NCBI RefSeq assembly: GCF_002224645.1
Contig: NZ_CP022121.1
Coordinates: 2,815,001 to 2,879,000 of the forward strand
DNA from: Dehalobacterium formicoaceticum
GTDB taxonomy: Bacteria > Bacillota > Dehalobacteriia > Dehalobacteriales > Dehalobacteriaceae
DNA: 64,000 nucleotides
Direction of reading: 5' to 3'
Below the pieces are notes generated by a model that saw only the letters and a program-made list of their open reading frames with translations, did not search any database and was not told the origin of the DNA. Both the position numbers and the translations under genes were made by a program. This document shows positions 28,138-35,750 of the stretch, one piece after another (within the stretch, counting starts at the first letter, position 1; every line of letters starts with the position of its first letter).

Positions 28138-28563
28138 TTAACGCACTATTAATACGGAACATGGCGCATATGTCAATACTTTATGGCTGACACTGCCGAG
28201 AAAGAAACGAGATACAGCATTAAGGCCTCTGCTGCCCATAACAATCACGTCGATCCCTTTTTTCTCTGCTTCCTCAATAATCAAATCTGCTGCATTACCA
28301 AGGATGACATTAGTTTCAAACTGAACATTCTTTCCCTCAAATTTTTCTGCTGCTTTAGCGACAATTCCCTTGGATTCTTCCATCATATCTTTTTCCAATT
28401 GTTCAATAATTGTTGCCGTTTCCGCTGAAAGGTATTTAAAGGAAGGGGCTACATATAGCAACTCTACATGTGCTTGATCCATTTGAGCTAATTCTAAGGC
28501 GGCATCAGTTGCTTTCATCGAATGTTCTGAACCATCAATGGCTACAAGAATTTTTTTAAACAT
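28138..28563 (-). CDS. Universal stress protein, UspA family (copy 1)
   Basis: 141 residues. It begins MFKKILVAIDGSEHSMKA and ends with the G-2X-G-9X-G-S ATP-binding pattern in GSRGLNAVSRFFLGSVS, so it is of the nucleotide-binding type. ATG with GAGGAGTGATGAG upstream. UspA proteins are dimers linked to stress, growth arrest and energy limitation. It is one of three paralogues within 5.2 kb, separated from the other two by an IS110 element and a radical SAM gene. Confidence 0.93.
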   Translation of the reverse strand: MFKKILVAIDGSEHSMKATDAALELAQMDQAHVELLYVAPSFKYLSAETATIIEQLEKDMMEESKGIVAKAAEKFEGKNVQFETNVILGNAADLIIEEAEKKGIDVIVMGSRGLNAVSRFFLGSVSHKVLTYAPCSVLIVR

Positions 28564-28834
28564 CTCATCACTCCTCGTATAATAGTATTAGATCCACCGG
28601 ATAGCATAATTTCCAGTTGAAGAATAGCGATCCGGGGAACCGGTTCCCAGTTTTGAAGAATCTCTTCATTCGCAAACTTGTAGTCCATGTTTAATCTGTA
28701 AGGCGCGCGATTATAGATTGTGGTCAAATCATTTTGTTGTTTGATTTGTTTCTTCAAAACTAGATGGTAAAACTTTTTAATTGAATATAGAGCACTTTTG
28801 GAAATCAGTAATCCTGGTTACTATGGCGTTTAAA

Positions 28835-28840
28835 TATAAT
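28835..28840 (+). promoter_or_regulatory. -10 element before a possible small RNA
   Basis: Perfect TATAAT preceded by AT-rich sequence, with no convincing -35. It is followed 50 to 100 nt later by a strong terminator with no ORF in between. Confidence 0.3.
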
Positions 28841-28845
28841 ACGCT

Positions 28846-28943
28846 CAGGGTATATGACCCATAACAGGATGCTTGAATTCCTTAGTGATTGGAAACCAGC
28901 CAGCCAGAGTAGAAATACTAGCTGTTGCTTGGCTGGTTTTTTG
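28846..28943 (+). ncRNA. Candidate small RNA ending at a strong terminator
   Basis: About 98 nt: a small hairpin GGGTATATGACCC near the 5' end and a terminator AACCAGCCA / TGGCTGGTTTTTTG (28894-28943) with an inner AGTA-GAAA-TACT stem-loop. No gene on the plus strand upstream needs this terminator: the nearest gene, uspA, runs the other way. It may instead be the outer part of the IS110 left end. Inference only. Confidence 0.35.
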
Positions 28944-29009
28944 TTGCCTTTTTGTTCTCTTTTTGCTGTCTTTTTTATTGCTTTATTCTGTCTTGTTTCT
29001 TGGACCTGC

Positions 29010-29270
29010 TCATGGGACAATGGGATCGACAGGTACTTTTCGGGAGATTTCTGTCACTCCTTGCGGATCCTGCTGGATACTGCTTTATAAAGCCTGCCAC
29101 CCGTGGTCCATCATCGAGTATCTAACCGCTAGTTGCACCGGGTCAGGAATTCGGGGGTAGCACCCAAGCTGTCGTTTTCCTGTTCATGAGTTCTGATGAC
29201 GAGGCTGCTTTAGATGGTTCCCATGGGCACCCAGGTCTGAGAAGTATTTGATTATTTATCGAAGGGAGGT
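29010..29270 (+). ncRNA. Candidate bridge RNA region of the IS110 element
   Basis: About 260 nt of noncoding, hairpin-rich, locally GC-rich sequence between the left end and the transposase. In the IS110 group (as opposed to IS1111) the bridge RNA that pairs with target and donor DNA is encoded here. Stems visible include GACAGG / TCTGTC (29028-29055). ACCGCTAG at 29125-29132 recurs at the presumed right end (30664-30671), as a donor-guide would require, though an 8-mer match could arise by chance. Confidence 0.5.
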
Positions 29271-29276
29271 GTGGAT

Positions 29277-30509
29277 ATGGCAAATCTTATGGTAGGAATT
29301 GACGTGAGCCTCCGCTCTCATTCTGTGCAGTTCATGAATGATTCCGGTGATGCTCTTGCTTCCTTTTCTATTCCCAACGATTTAAACGGGGCTGAAACTT
29401 TATTGCAACGTATCCTTCAATCTGCTGTCAAATATCAGACTAGTCTTGTTCGTGTTGGTATGGAGGCTACTTCTAATTTGGGCTGGCATTTAGCCCATTT
29501 TCTCAATGCCGGGCTCCACGAAGTTACTGATTTTCAGTCTCAGGTTTTTGTACTTAATGCAAGAAAGGTAGCTCGTTTCAAGAAAGGATATGATTGTCTT
29601 CCTAAAAATGACCGTATTGATGCCTGGGTGATTGCGGACCAACTTAGATTTGGCCGTCTTCCTCATGAATTGACTTCGTGCATTCAATATGAAGCTCTTC
29701 AGCGACTTACACGAACCCGCTTTCATCTGATGCAAAGTATCGCCCGAGACAAAACCTACTTTCTCAATCAGGTCTTCCTTAAATTCAGTGGTCTGCGCCA
29801 GGACAACCCTTTTTCCAATATGTTTGGGGCTACCTGCCTGGCAGTTTTGCAAGAACTTGAGCCTGAACAGATTGTTTCCATGTCCATTACTGAATTGGTG
29901 GATTTTCTAAAGGAAAAAGGGAAAAACCGTTTTGATAACCCTGAAGAGTTAGCTTTATTCTTACAAAAACTGGCTCGCTCTTCATATCGCCTTGATAAGG
30001 CCATGGCTGATCCTGTTAATCTTTCTTTATCGGTCATGCTTACTGTAATTCAGACCATGGAAAAAGAAGTCACTAAGATCGATAAAGAAATTGGAAAGAT
30101 CATGAAATCTGTCCCTGAAACTTTGTCTTCAGTCAAAGGCATTGGTCCTGTATTTGCTGCCGGTATTATTGCTGAAATTGGTGATATTAATCGCTTTGAC
30201 AATCATAATGCCCTGGCTAAGTATACAGGCCTTGTTTGGTCCCAATATCAATCCGGAGAATTTGAAAGCGATGAAACTAAGCGATTACGTACCGGCAACA
30301 AGTATCTGCGTTACTATTTGGTACAAGCTGCCAACCTTGTTCGTCGCTATGATAGTGATTACGCCGCCTTTTATGCTAAAAAGTATTCTGAAGCTTTGAA
30401 ACATCAGCACAAACGTGCTCTCGTCTTAACTGCCCGAAAATTGGTACGGTTGGTCTTTATGCTACTAAAGACCAACAAACTGTACACACCACCAGAAAGG
30501 AGAGATTAA
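29277..30509 (+). CDS. IS110-family transposase (bridge recombinase type)
   Basis: 410 residues from the ATG at 29277, 7 nt after GGGAGG. The N-terminal RuvC-like DEDD domain shows GIDVS (Asp about 9), VGMEATS (Glu about 62) and KNDRIDAWVIAD (Asp pair about 112-119). A coiled-coil stretch (about 210-270) leads to the C-terminal Tnp domain, with SVKGIGPVFAAGIIAEIGD and QYQSGEF...KRLRTGNKYLRYYL; the Ser in QSG (about 326) is where the family's catalytic serine sits. The gene is intact and may be active. In characterised members a bridge RNA directs this protein to recombine two chosen DNA sites. Confidence 0.95.
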   Translation: MANLMVGIDVSLRSHSVQFMNDSGDALASFSIPNDLNGAETLLQRILQSAVKYQTSLVRVGMEATSNLGWHLAHFLNAGLHEVTDFQSQVFVLNARKVARFKKGYDCLPKNDRIDAWVIADQLRFGRLPHELTSCIQYEALQRLTRTRFHLMQSIARDKTYFLNQVFLKFSGLRQDNPFSNMFGATCLAVLQELEPEQIVSMSITELVDFLKEKGKNRFDNPEELALFLQKLARSSYRLDKAMADPVNLSLSVMLTVIQTMEKEVTKIDKEIGKIMKSVPETLSSVKGIGPVFAAGIIAEIGDINRFDNHNALAKYTGLVWSQYQSGEFESDETKRLRTGNKYLRYYLVQAANLVRRYDSDYAAFYAKKYSEALKHQHKRALVLTARKLVRLVFMLLKTNKLYTPPERRD

Positions 30510-30908
30510 CTCTTTTTCCTAACTGGGTCTTCTTATATCCTTTCACCGTCTTACATTTATTGGTATTTGGTGCGAGGTTTATTTGGGTTACCCTTTTTTA
30601 GCAGAACTTTTCATGTTCCCTTATTTTTTTTCCAATTTCTCATTTTTTTAATGTTGACATTTTACCGCTAGGCTTTAGAATTTTGGCCATTTTTTGCAAG
30701 ATTAAATATTGGCAAAGGCATATACATAAACCTCTTCGCCATAAATCATTAAATCCCTTTAATTTTGGCAAAATGATGACCAGATGATTTTTATCCTGGA
30801 TATGTTAAAAGGAAATCTAAAGATTAAAGAGAATCACTATAGCTTAAAGAAAAAAATCTTAAATCATTTGGAAATCTGATTAACATCAAAGGGCGTGACA
30901 AAAGCACA
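30510..30908. other. IS110 3' end and AT-rich intergenic stretch
   Basis: The first 160 nt belong to the 3' noncoding end of the IS element. The rest, up to the radical SAM gene, is AT-rich. No ORF, no clear -10/-35 pair and no terminator stand out except the TTGACA at 30655. Confidence 0.5.
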
Positions 30909-32272
30909 ATGAATATCAAAAAAAAGATCTTGCTCATTCAACCCACACCCTACAACCGGGACCATCAATTAATTAAAAAAAACAAACTCTACTTTGTCGG
31001 ATTAGCCCTCCCCCTCCTGGCAGCCCTAACTCCCGCCGATTGGGAAGTAGAAATCATCATCGAAACCATTGAAGAGATCCCCTTTGACACTACAGCCCAA
31101 ATCGTTGGGATCAGTAGTATGGGACATGGAGTCTTAAGAACCTTGGATCTGGCTCAGGAATTTAAAAAAATGGGTAAAACAGTTATCCTGGGGGGTATAT
31201 GGTGAGTTTGATGCCGGAAGAAGCAGAAAAATACTGTGATGCCCTGGTGGTTGGTGATGCGGAAGATATATGGCTGGAGTTAATTCGGAACTGGGAACAA
31301 GGCGTCTTAAAACCCCTTTATGAAAAAAAAATATCAGATTTTACCTCTCTCCCTCTCCCTCGTTATGATTTGATCACGTCCAAAAAAATCGGGGACTTTC
31401 TGCCGGTGCAAGCTGGGCGGGGCTGTCCTAATACCTGCTCATTTTGTTCTGTCTTTTGTCTCTACCGGGGTCAATACCTGAGAAGAGACATCGCAGAAGT
31501 AATTCGTGATATAAAGTATGTCCGTTCCTTAGGTTACAAAAAATTTCTTCTTTTAGATGATAATATCGCTTCTGATGAAGATTACATGCTGGAGTTGGTA
31601 ACAGAAATCAAAAAATTAAAAATGAACTGGTTCAGTCAATGTTCGCTTTCTGTGGCTAAAAATGAAAAATTGTTGAAAGCCATGGCGGAAAGCGGTTGCC
31701 TGGTTCTAAGTTTTGGTCTGGAAAGCATTACTCAAACGAGTCTGGATCAGTTAAACAAAAAATGGTCTGTTGTCTCCCAATACCCAGCCTTAATTAAAAA
31801 GATCCGCCAGGCCGGTATTGAGGTAAGTACGGAAATGGTGGTGGGAGCTGATGGAGATACACTTCAGAGTATTCATGCAACGGCAGACTTTATTGAGAAA
31901 AATAAAATCCTTGTCCCCCGCTTTTATATCTTGACTCCAATTCCGGGAACTGATTTTTTTCGAAAAATGCAGCAAGAAGATCGGATTTATAACCATGATA
32001 TTTATTCCTACAATGGTACCGAGGCAGTGCACATCCCGGCTCATATGTCCCCGGAAGAACTGACAGATGCCTATTGGTCTTTATATCAAAAAGTGTTCGG
32101 TATTTGGTCCATTATAAAAAGAACCCTTTTAAATAAAAACTTCTTCAAACATCCCGGACGCCATCTTTTCTACTTGCTGGTCAACTTAAAATATCGGCAA
32201 GATATTAAGAAAGGCATCCCCCGAACATTATTTAGATTCTTTAGAAACCAAACCATCCATCTGTTGAAATAA
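30909..32272 (+). pseudogene. B12-binding radical SAM protein, split by a one-base frameshift
   Basis: Two overlapping frames make one protein of about 454 residues. Bases 30909-31205 encode the N-terminal B12-binding fold (98 residues; LLIQPTPYNRD...VGISSMGHGVLRTL...VILGG). Bases 31199-32272 continue with VSLMPEEAEKYCDALVVGDAED and then the radical SAM core CPNTCSFCSVFC (CxxxCxxC), DDNIASDEDYM and the usual B12-rSAM tail. The break is at a run of six G (31190-31195); seven would join the frames as ...LGGYMVSLMPEEA. This is either a real mutation, phase variation or a sequencing error. Substrate unknown; no biosynthetic cluster nearby. RBS weak. Confidence 0.85.
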
Positions 32273-32295
32273 TTTACGACGGTTTATATCAAATC

Positions 32296-32343
32296 AAAGG
32301 ACGAAGCGTCTCTCTGCATTTAAGACAATGGCTTCGTCCTTTT
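32296..32343. terminator. Bidirectional terminator, radical SAM / uspA
   Basis: AAAGGACGAAGC / GCTTCGTCCTTTT with a 23-nt loop, between two convergent genes. Confidence 0.85.
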
Positions 32344-32425
32344 AATTCATAGCTTGCAATACTTTCACTTATCCGTTACCAATCCATAGGATAAGACCAT
32401 ATTCATGAAAAATCATCAATGAAAA

Positions 32426-32854
32426 TTATCGAATAATGAAAACGGAACAAGGTGCATGGGTCAAAACCTTGGTGCTTACACTACCGATAACAAACCGAGA
32501 TATGGCCCCCAGTCCCCGGCTGCCCATAACAATAACCTGCGTACCTTTTTCTTCAGCCTCCCGAATGATTACATCCGCTGCATCGCCGGTTTTGATGGTA
32601 GTAATATATTCAACCCCGGAATCTTTAAATTTATTAGTTGCTTCTTCCATGATAGAGTTTGCTTCTTCTGTCAGCTTTTTTCCCAGGGCAACGATCATTT
32701 GGGCAGAATCTCTCATATAGTGGGCTAACACTGGAGTTACATAAATAATATCCACTTGGCCGTTTCCTTTTTTAGCTAATTCAATGGAGGCGTCAACTGC
32801 TTTCATTGAGTGGGCTGAGCCGTCAATGGCAACCATAATTTTTTCGAACATCAT
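32426..32854 (-). CDS. Universal stress protein, UspA family (copy 2)
   Basis: 142 residues from ATG at 32854, 5 to 8 nt after AAGGAAGTGAG; an in-frame ATG at 32869 precedes that RBS. The fold and the ATP-binding pattern GSRGLGAISRFVIGSVS are complete. It is closely similar to copy 3, only 70 nt upstream, which points to a tandem duplication; copy 1 is more diverged in the middle. Confidence 0.93.
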   Translation of the reverse strand: MMFEKIMVAIDGSAHSMKAVDASIELAKKGNGQVDIIYVTPVLAHYMRDSAQMIVALGKKLTEEANSIMEEATNKFKDSGVEYITTIKTGDAADVIIREAEEKGTQVIVMGSRGLGAISRFVIGSVSTKVLTHAPCSVFIIR

Positions 32855-32923
32855 CTCACTTCCTTTCATTTATTCGATGATCCTCATGATCCCAATCCAA
32901 AAAATTACTATTATATTTACGAT

Positions 32924-33349
32924 TTATCGAATAATTAAAACAGAACACGGTGCATGGGTCAGAACCTTGTTACTGACGCTGCCAAGAAAGAACCGGGATA
33001 TGGCACCCAACCCTCGGCTGCCCATGACAATTACCTCCGTACCGCGTTGTTCAGCTTCCCGGATGATTTCGTCCGCCGCATCGCCGGTTTTGATGGAGGT
33101 AGTATATTCAATCCCTGTATCTTTAAATCTCTCGGTTGCTTCATTCATAATCTTCTGAGCGTCTTCCCGTAAGTTGCTTTCCAGTTTTGGCATCATTTGG
33201 GCGTAATCTCTCGTATATCGGGTCAAAATTGGTACCACATAAATAACCTCTACCTGACTGTTTTCCTTTTTTGCTAATTCGATGGAAGCATCAATTGCTT
33301 TTATAGAATGCTCCGAACCATCGATGGCAACCATAATTTTCTTGAACAT
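32924..33349 (-). CDS. Universal stress protein, UspA family (copy 3)
   Basis: 141 residues from ATG at 33349 with AAGGGAAG about 9 nt upstream; GTG at 33358 is a weaker choice. Begins MFKKIMVAIDGSEHSIKA and ends GSRGLGAISRFFLGSVSNKVLTH. Same direction as copy 2 with a 70-nt gap. The C-terminal third is nearly identical between copies 2 and 3 and close in copy 1. Confidence 0.93.
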   Translation of the reverse strand: MFKKIMVAIDGSEHSIKAIDASIELAKKENSQVEVIYVVPILTRYTRDYAQMMPKLESNLREDAQKIMNEATERFKDTGIEYTTSIKTGDAADEIIREAEQRGTEVIVMGSRGLGAISRFFLGSVSNKVLTHAPCSVLIIR

Positions 33350-33552
33350 ACATATCACTTCCCTTCTTTTTCTGGAATCCGAAGATCTTATTTTAGTTTT
33401 CTACATCAATGACTATTATCCTGCAATTTTGAAAATTTAAGTCCTATAATATCTATATTTATCCCAGTTCCTAAGAAAAATATTCTTAGGTATAAGATTA
33501 ACAACCCCCTACAAAAAGCATGCTTTATGCTGATTTTATCTATATATTTATG

Positions 33553-33600
33553 AAGGGGATGAGTTGACCATTCCCCATCCAGGTCAGCTTCATCCCATTA
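33553..33600. terminator. Imperfect hairpin after the anti-sigma gene
   Basis: Minus strand GGGATGAAGCTGACC / GGTCAACTCATCCC with a 12-nt loop, 15 nt after the stop of the DUF4179 gene. The tail is AT-rich but not a clean T run. A second perfect hairpin CCTAAGAA / TTCTTAGG lies at 33471-33491. Confidence 0.5.
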
Positions 33601-33614
33601 TCAATCTTCTTAGC

Positions 33615-35063
33615 TTAGTTTAAGTCGATGGTAATCGCTTCGTCTTCGCTAAGCTGAAAATCATAATTTGTCCAATAGCAAAATCCCTTAATCTCTTCTA
33701 AATCTTCTTGGGTAACGTCCTTACCCCAATAATAAGTCAAGGTGATCTCGCCATTTTCCCGGTTATATTCGTGATCCACATATTCCGCGCATTGTAACAA
33801 TTGACCTGTTTCATCGGCCGGCATAAATTCAGGATTGATCACTGAGACGGCACCTTCCTGATGGAGCACAGCTACCATTTTTTCCTGATCTATTTTCAAA
33901 CTTTCCAGGACATAGGATCCGGAGTCATTCACCGCTAATTTTACCGACTGCCCATCATTAAGTTGTGCCAATAAGGTCTCCTGATCAATAAACTGCAATT
34001 GGGAATGTCCATCATCCATAATGGGGATAATGGTTACTTGCTTCATATTCTTTGTCTTAGGAATAAATTCGAAGCTGTTATCCACTTTGAAGATTTTACT
34101 TGCTATTTGACCCGCTGGGATTACAGGCAGATAGTTCCCCTTCTCATCTCTCACGGCAAAGTTATAAAAAATATTTTCTCCTCGCTCTGATAAAACAATT
34201 TGACTGCCAAAAGGAGAAATCGACACCTTTTTTACGGTAATATCATGTTCTGCTGTTTTTTCTCCCCATCCGGAGGTTACGCTGGCCTTAAGATTGGGCA
34301 GCACTGTGTTGCCGGCAACAGCCACAGAACTTTTATCCACATTAACTGCGATATGCCACTGCCCTTCCCTATTTCCAATCCAATTGGTATACATCTCCAG
34401 GTTAAAATTATCCTCCAGCTGGTCTAATAAAGCAAATCTTTGCATCCCTTTCATGGTATGCTGATCTACGAGATAAGCATCTGTTTCTCCCTGTGCTGCC
34501 GGTTCAATATAACGACCATCGGCTTTGAACCAAAAATGGGCTGCGGTCCACCCTAAACGCCATTGCTCAGGGGTATCTGCATCCCCCAGCAATTGAATGG
34601 GTTCTTCGCTTTCCAAGGTGTAGAAAACATTGATATAGTTATCATCTACCGCAATATTGTTTAAGGTAATGCTGATTCCTTGATCCGTGCTGCATAAGTC
34701 CACAGCCGCGTTATATTTCTCATATTCTGCTTGCTTTGACAAATATTTAAATTCCTTGGGCGCGTTAAAATAAGAGATGGCGCCCTCCGCCATATTAACC
34801 GCCTGAGGTGAGGTAAAGGCGATCACGGTAGGAAGAAGGAGTATTACGGCTGCAGCCGCTGCAATGGAAGAAAATTTACTTCTTTTCCTGCCATTTCTAC
34901 TTTTATATGCCTTGTTATCCCCTATCTGTTGTTCTGCTTGAGCTTCTGCTAAATTTTCCAAGAGATGATCTATTCGTTCGTTAAAGCCCTGAGGCATATC
35001 AATTTCTTCAGCTTTAGCCTTTTCTCTTAATCTTTGATCAAACTGATTAAAATTTTTCATCAT
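33615..35063 (-). CDS. DUF4179 anti-sigma factor
   Basis: 482 residues from ATG at 35063. The N-terminal 60 residues are cytoplasmic and acidic/helical (MPQGFNERIDHLLENLAEAQ), followed by one membrane segment (about 65-85, FSSIAAAAAVILLLPTVIAF) and a large extracytoplasmic domain of DUF4179 type (about 90-250) with a further beta-rich part. Such proteins, like RsiV relatives, hold an ECF sigma factor until an outside signal releases it. The start overlaps the sigma stop by one base (TGATG), so the two are translationally coupled. The outer domain is long and may sense a ligand; none is known. Confidence 0.85.
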   Translation of the reverse strand: MMKNFNQFDQRLREKAKAEEIDMPQGFNERIDHLLENLAEAQAEQQIGDNKAYKSRNGRKRSKFSSIAAAAAVILLLPTVIAFTSPQAVNMAEGAISYFNAPKEFKYLSKQAEYEKYNAAVDLCSTDQGISITLNNIAVDDNYINVFYTLESEEPIQLLGDADTPEQWRLGWTAAHFWFKADGRYIEPAAQGETDAYLVDQHTMKGMQRFALLDQLEDNFNLEMYTNWIGNREGQWHIAVNVDKSSVAVAGNTVLPNLKASVTSGWGEKTAEHDITVKKVSISPFGSQIVLSERGENIFYNFAVRDEKGNYLPVIPAGQIASKIFKVDNSFEFIPKTKNMKQVTIIPIMDDGHSQLQFIDQETLLAQLNDGQSVKLAVNDSGSYVLESLKIDQEKMVAVLHQEGAVSVINPEFMPADETGQLLQCAEYVDHEYNRENGEITLTYYWGKDVTQEDLEEIKGFCYWTNYDFQLSEDEAITIDLN

Positions 35064-35578
35064 CAAAAACTCCCTTCGTGATCTAAGATTTCTCTTAATT
35101 TCCCTCTGGCCCTGGACAGTCTGGATTTTACTGTGCCCATGGGCAGATCCAGTACTCTGCAGATCTCTTTTAAGCTCAGATCCTCATAATAGAATAACAT
35201 GGTCACGATGCGAAATTCCTCCTCCAACCTTTGCACCACTTGCCAAAGCTCTTGATGCTCAATTTCCGCAGCCTTTTCCGGAATCTCCATTTCATCAAGA
35301 TAAAGGATTTTTTTGCGCCGATTAGCAATATTATAAGACTCATTAACCAGGATCCTCATAATCCATGGTTTGAAGCTTTCCCATTTCCGTAAAGAGGATA
35401 AATTGGCGTAAGCCTTCACAATAGCTTCACTCACCGCATCCTCCGCATCAGCATCATGACGTAAGATACTCTTGGCCAGACGAAACATATTTAATTTATA
35501 TGCTGATATTTGGCTGCAAAATTGTTTTTCCTGATCTTTATCTTTAGGATATGCTTGGTTTTTCTCGAAAAATTTCAT
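35063..35578 (-). CDS. ECF-type RNA polymerase sigma factor
   Basis: 171 residues from ATG at 35578 (GGAG 6 nt upstream). Longer in-frame starts (TTG 35599, GTG 35617) are possible because AGAGGTGA precedes the TTG. Sigma region 2 is YKLNMFRLAKSILRHDADAEDAVSEA with PWIMRILVNESYN, and region 4 ends LSLKEICRVLDLPMGTVKSRLSRARGKL, a helix-turn-helix. It directs RNA polymerase to its own small regulon, probably including this operon. I could not recognise its promoter motif in the 130 nt upstream. Paired with the DUF4179 anti-sigma factor. Confidence 0.9.
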   Translation of the reverse strand: MKFFEKNQAYPKDKDQEKQFCSQISAYKLNMFRLAKSILRHDADAEDAVSEAIVKAYANLSSLRKWESFKPWIMRILVNESYNIANRRKKILYLDEMEIPEKAAEIEHQELWQVVQRLEEEFRIVTMLFYYEDLSLKEICRVLDLPMGTVKSRLSRARGKLREILDHEGSF

Positions 35579-35693
35579 AGCACTCTCCACCATTTCCAAT
35601 GATCTTTCACCTCTCACTATTTTATATTATCCGGACACCAGATAGATAGATTGACTGCGGAAAAGGTTCCCGGGAAATTTGGAGGCGCACACG

Positions 35694-35730
35694 AAAAAAC
35701 CACTGCATCAATTGAGGCAGTGGTTTTATT
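35694..35730 (-). terminator. Terminator of the amidohydrolase gene
   Basis: Stem AACCACTGC / GCAGTGGTT, with TTTTTTCG on the minus-strand side, 20 nt after the amidohydrolase stop. Confidence 0.85.
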
Positions 35731-35750
35731 CCCTTCGCAATAGCGTGTTG

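Larger units (their letters stand above)
28919..30669 (+). mobile_element. IS110-family insertion sequence (boundaries provisional)
   Basis: The element comprises a long 5' noncoding end, one DEDD-type transposase gene (29277-30509) and a shorter 3' end. IS110 elements have no terminal inverted repeats, so ends are hard to see. TTGACA at 30655-30660 followed by TTTACCGCTAGG resembles the outward -35 box found near the right ends of such elements; a CT core at 30668-30669 would match the core dinucleotide known from IS621. A matching CTAG occurs at 28919-28922. These ends are a guess; the transposase is certain. Confidence 0.7.

Noticed and set aside
28542-28757. 71-codon minus-strand ORF overlapping the start of uspA copy 1
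   Set aside because: TTG start without an RBS, overlaps a well-supported gene, and no recognisable protein pattern.
28805-29160. Short ORFs on both strands in the IS110 left end
   Set aside because: No RBS and low-complexity translations; the region is better explained as noncoding IS sequence.
30684-30698. Sigma-54-like sequence TGGCCA...TTGCA ahead of the radical SAM gene
   Set aside because: The GG to GC spacing is one base short of the required ten, and no sigma-54 activator is nearby.
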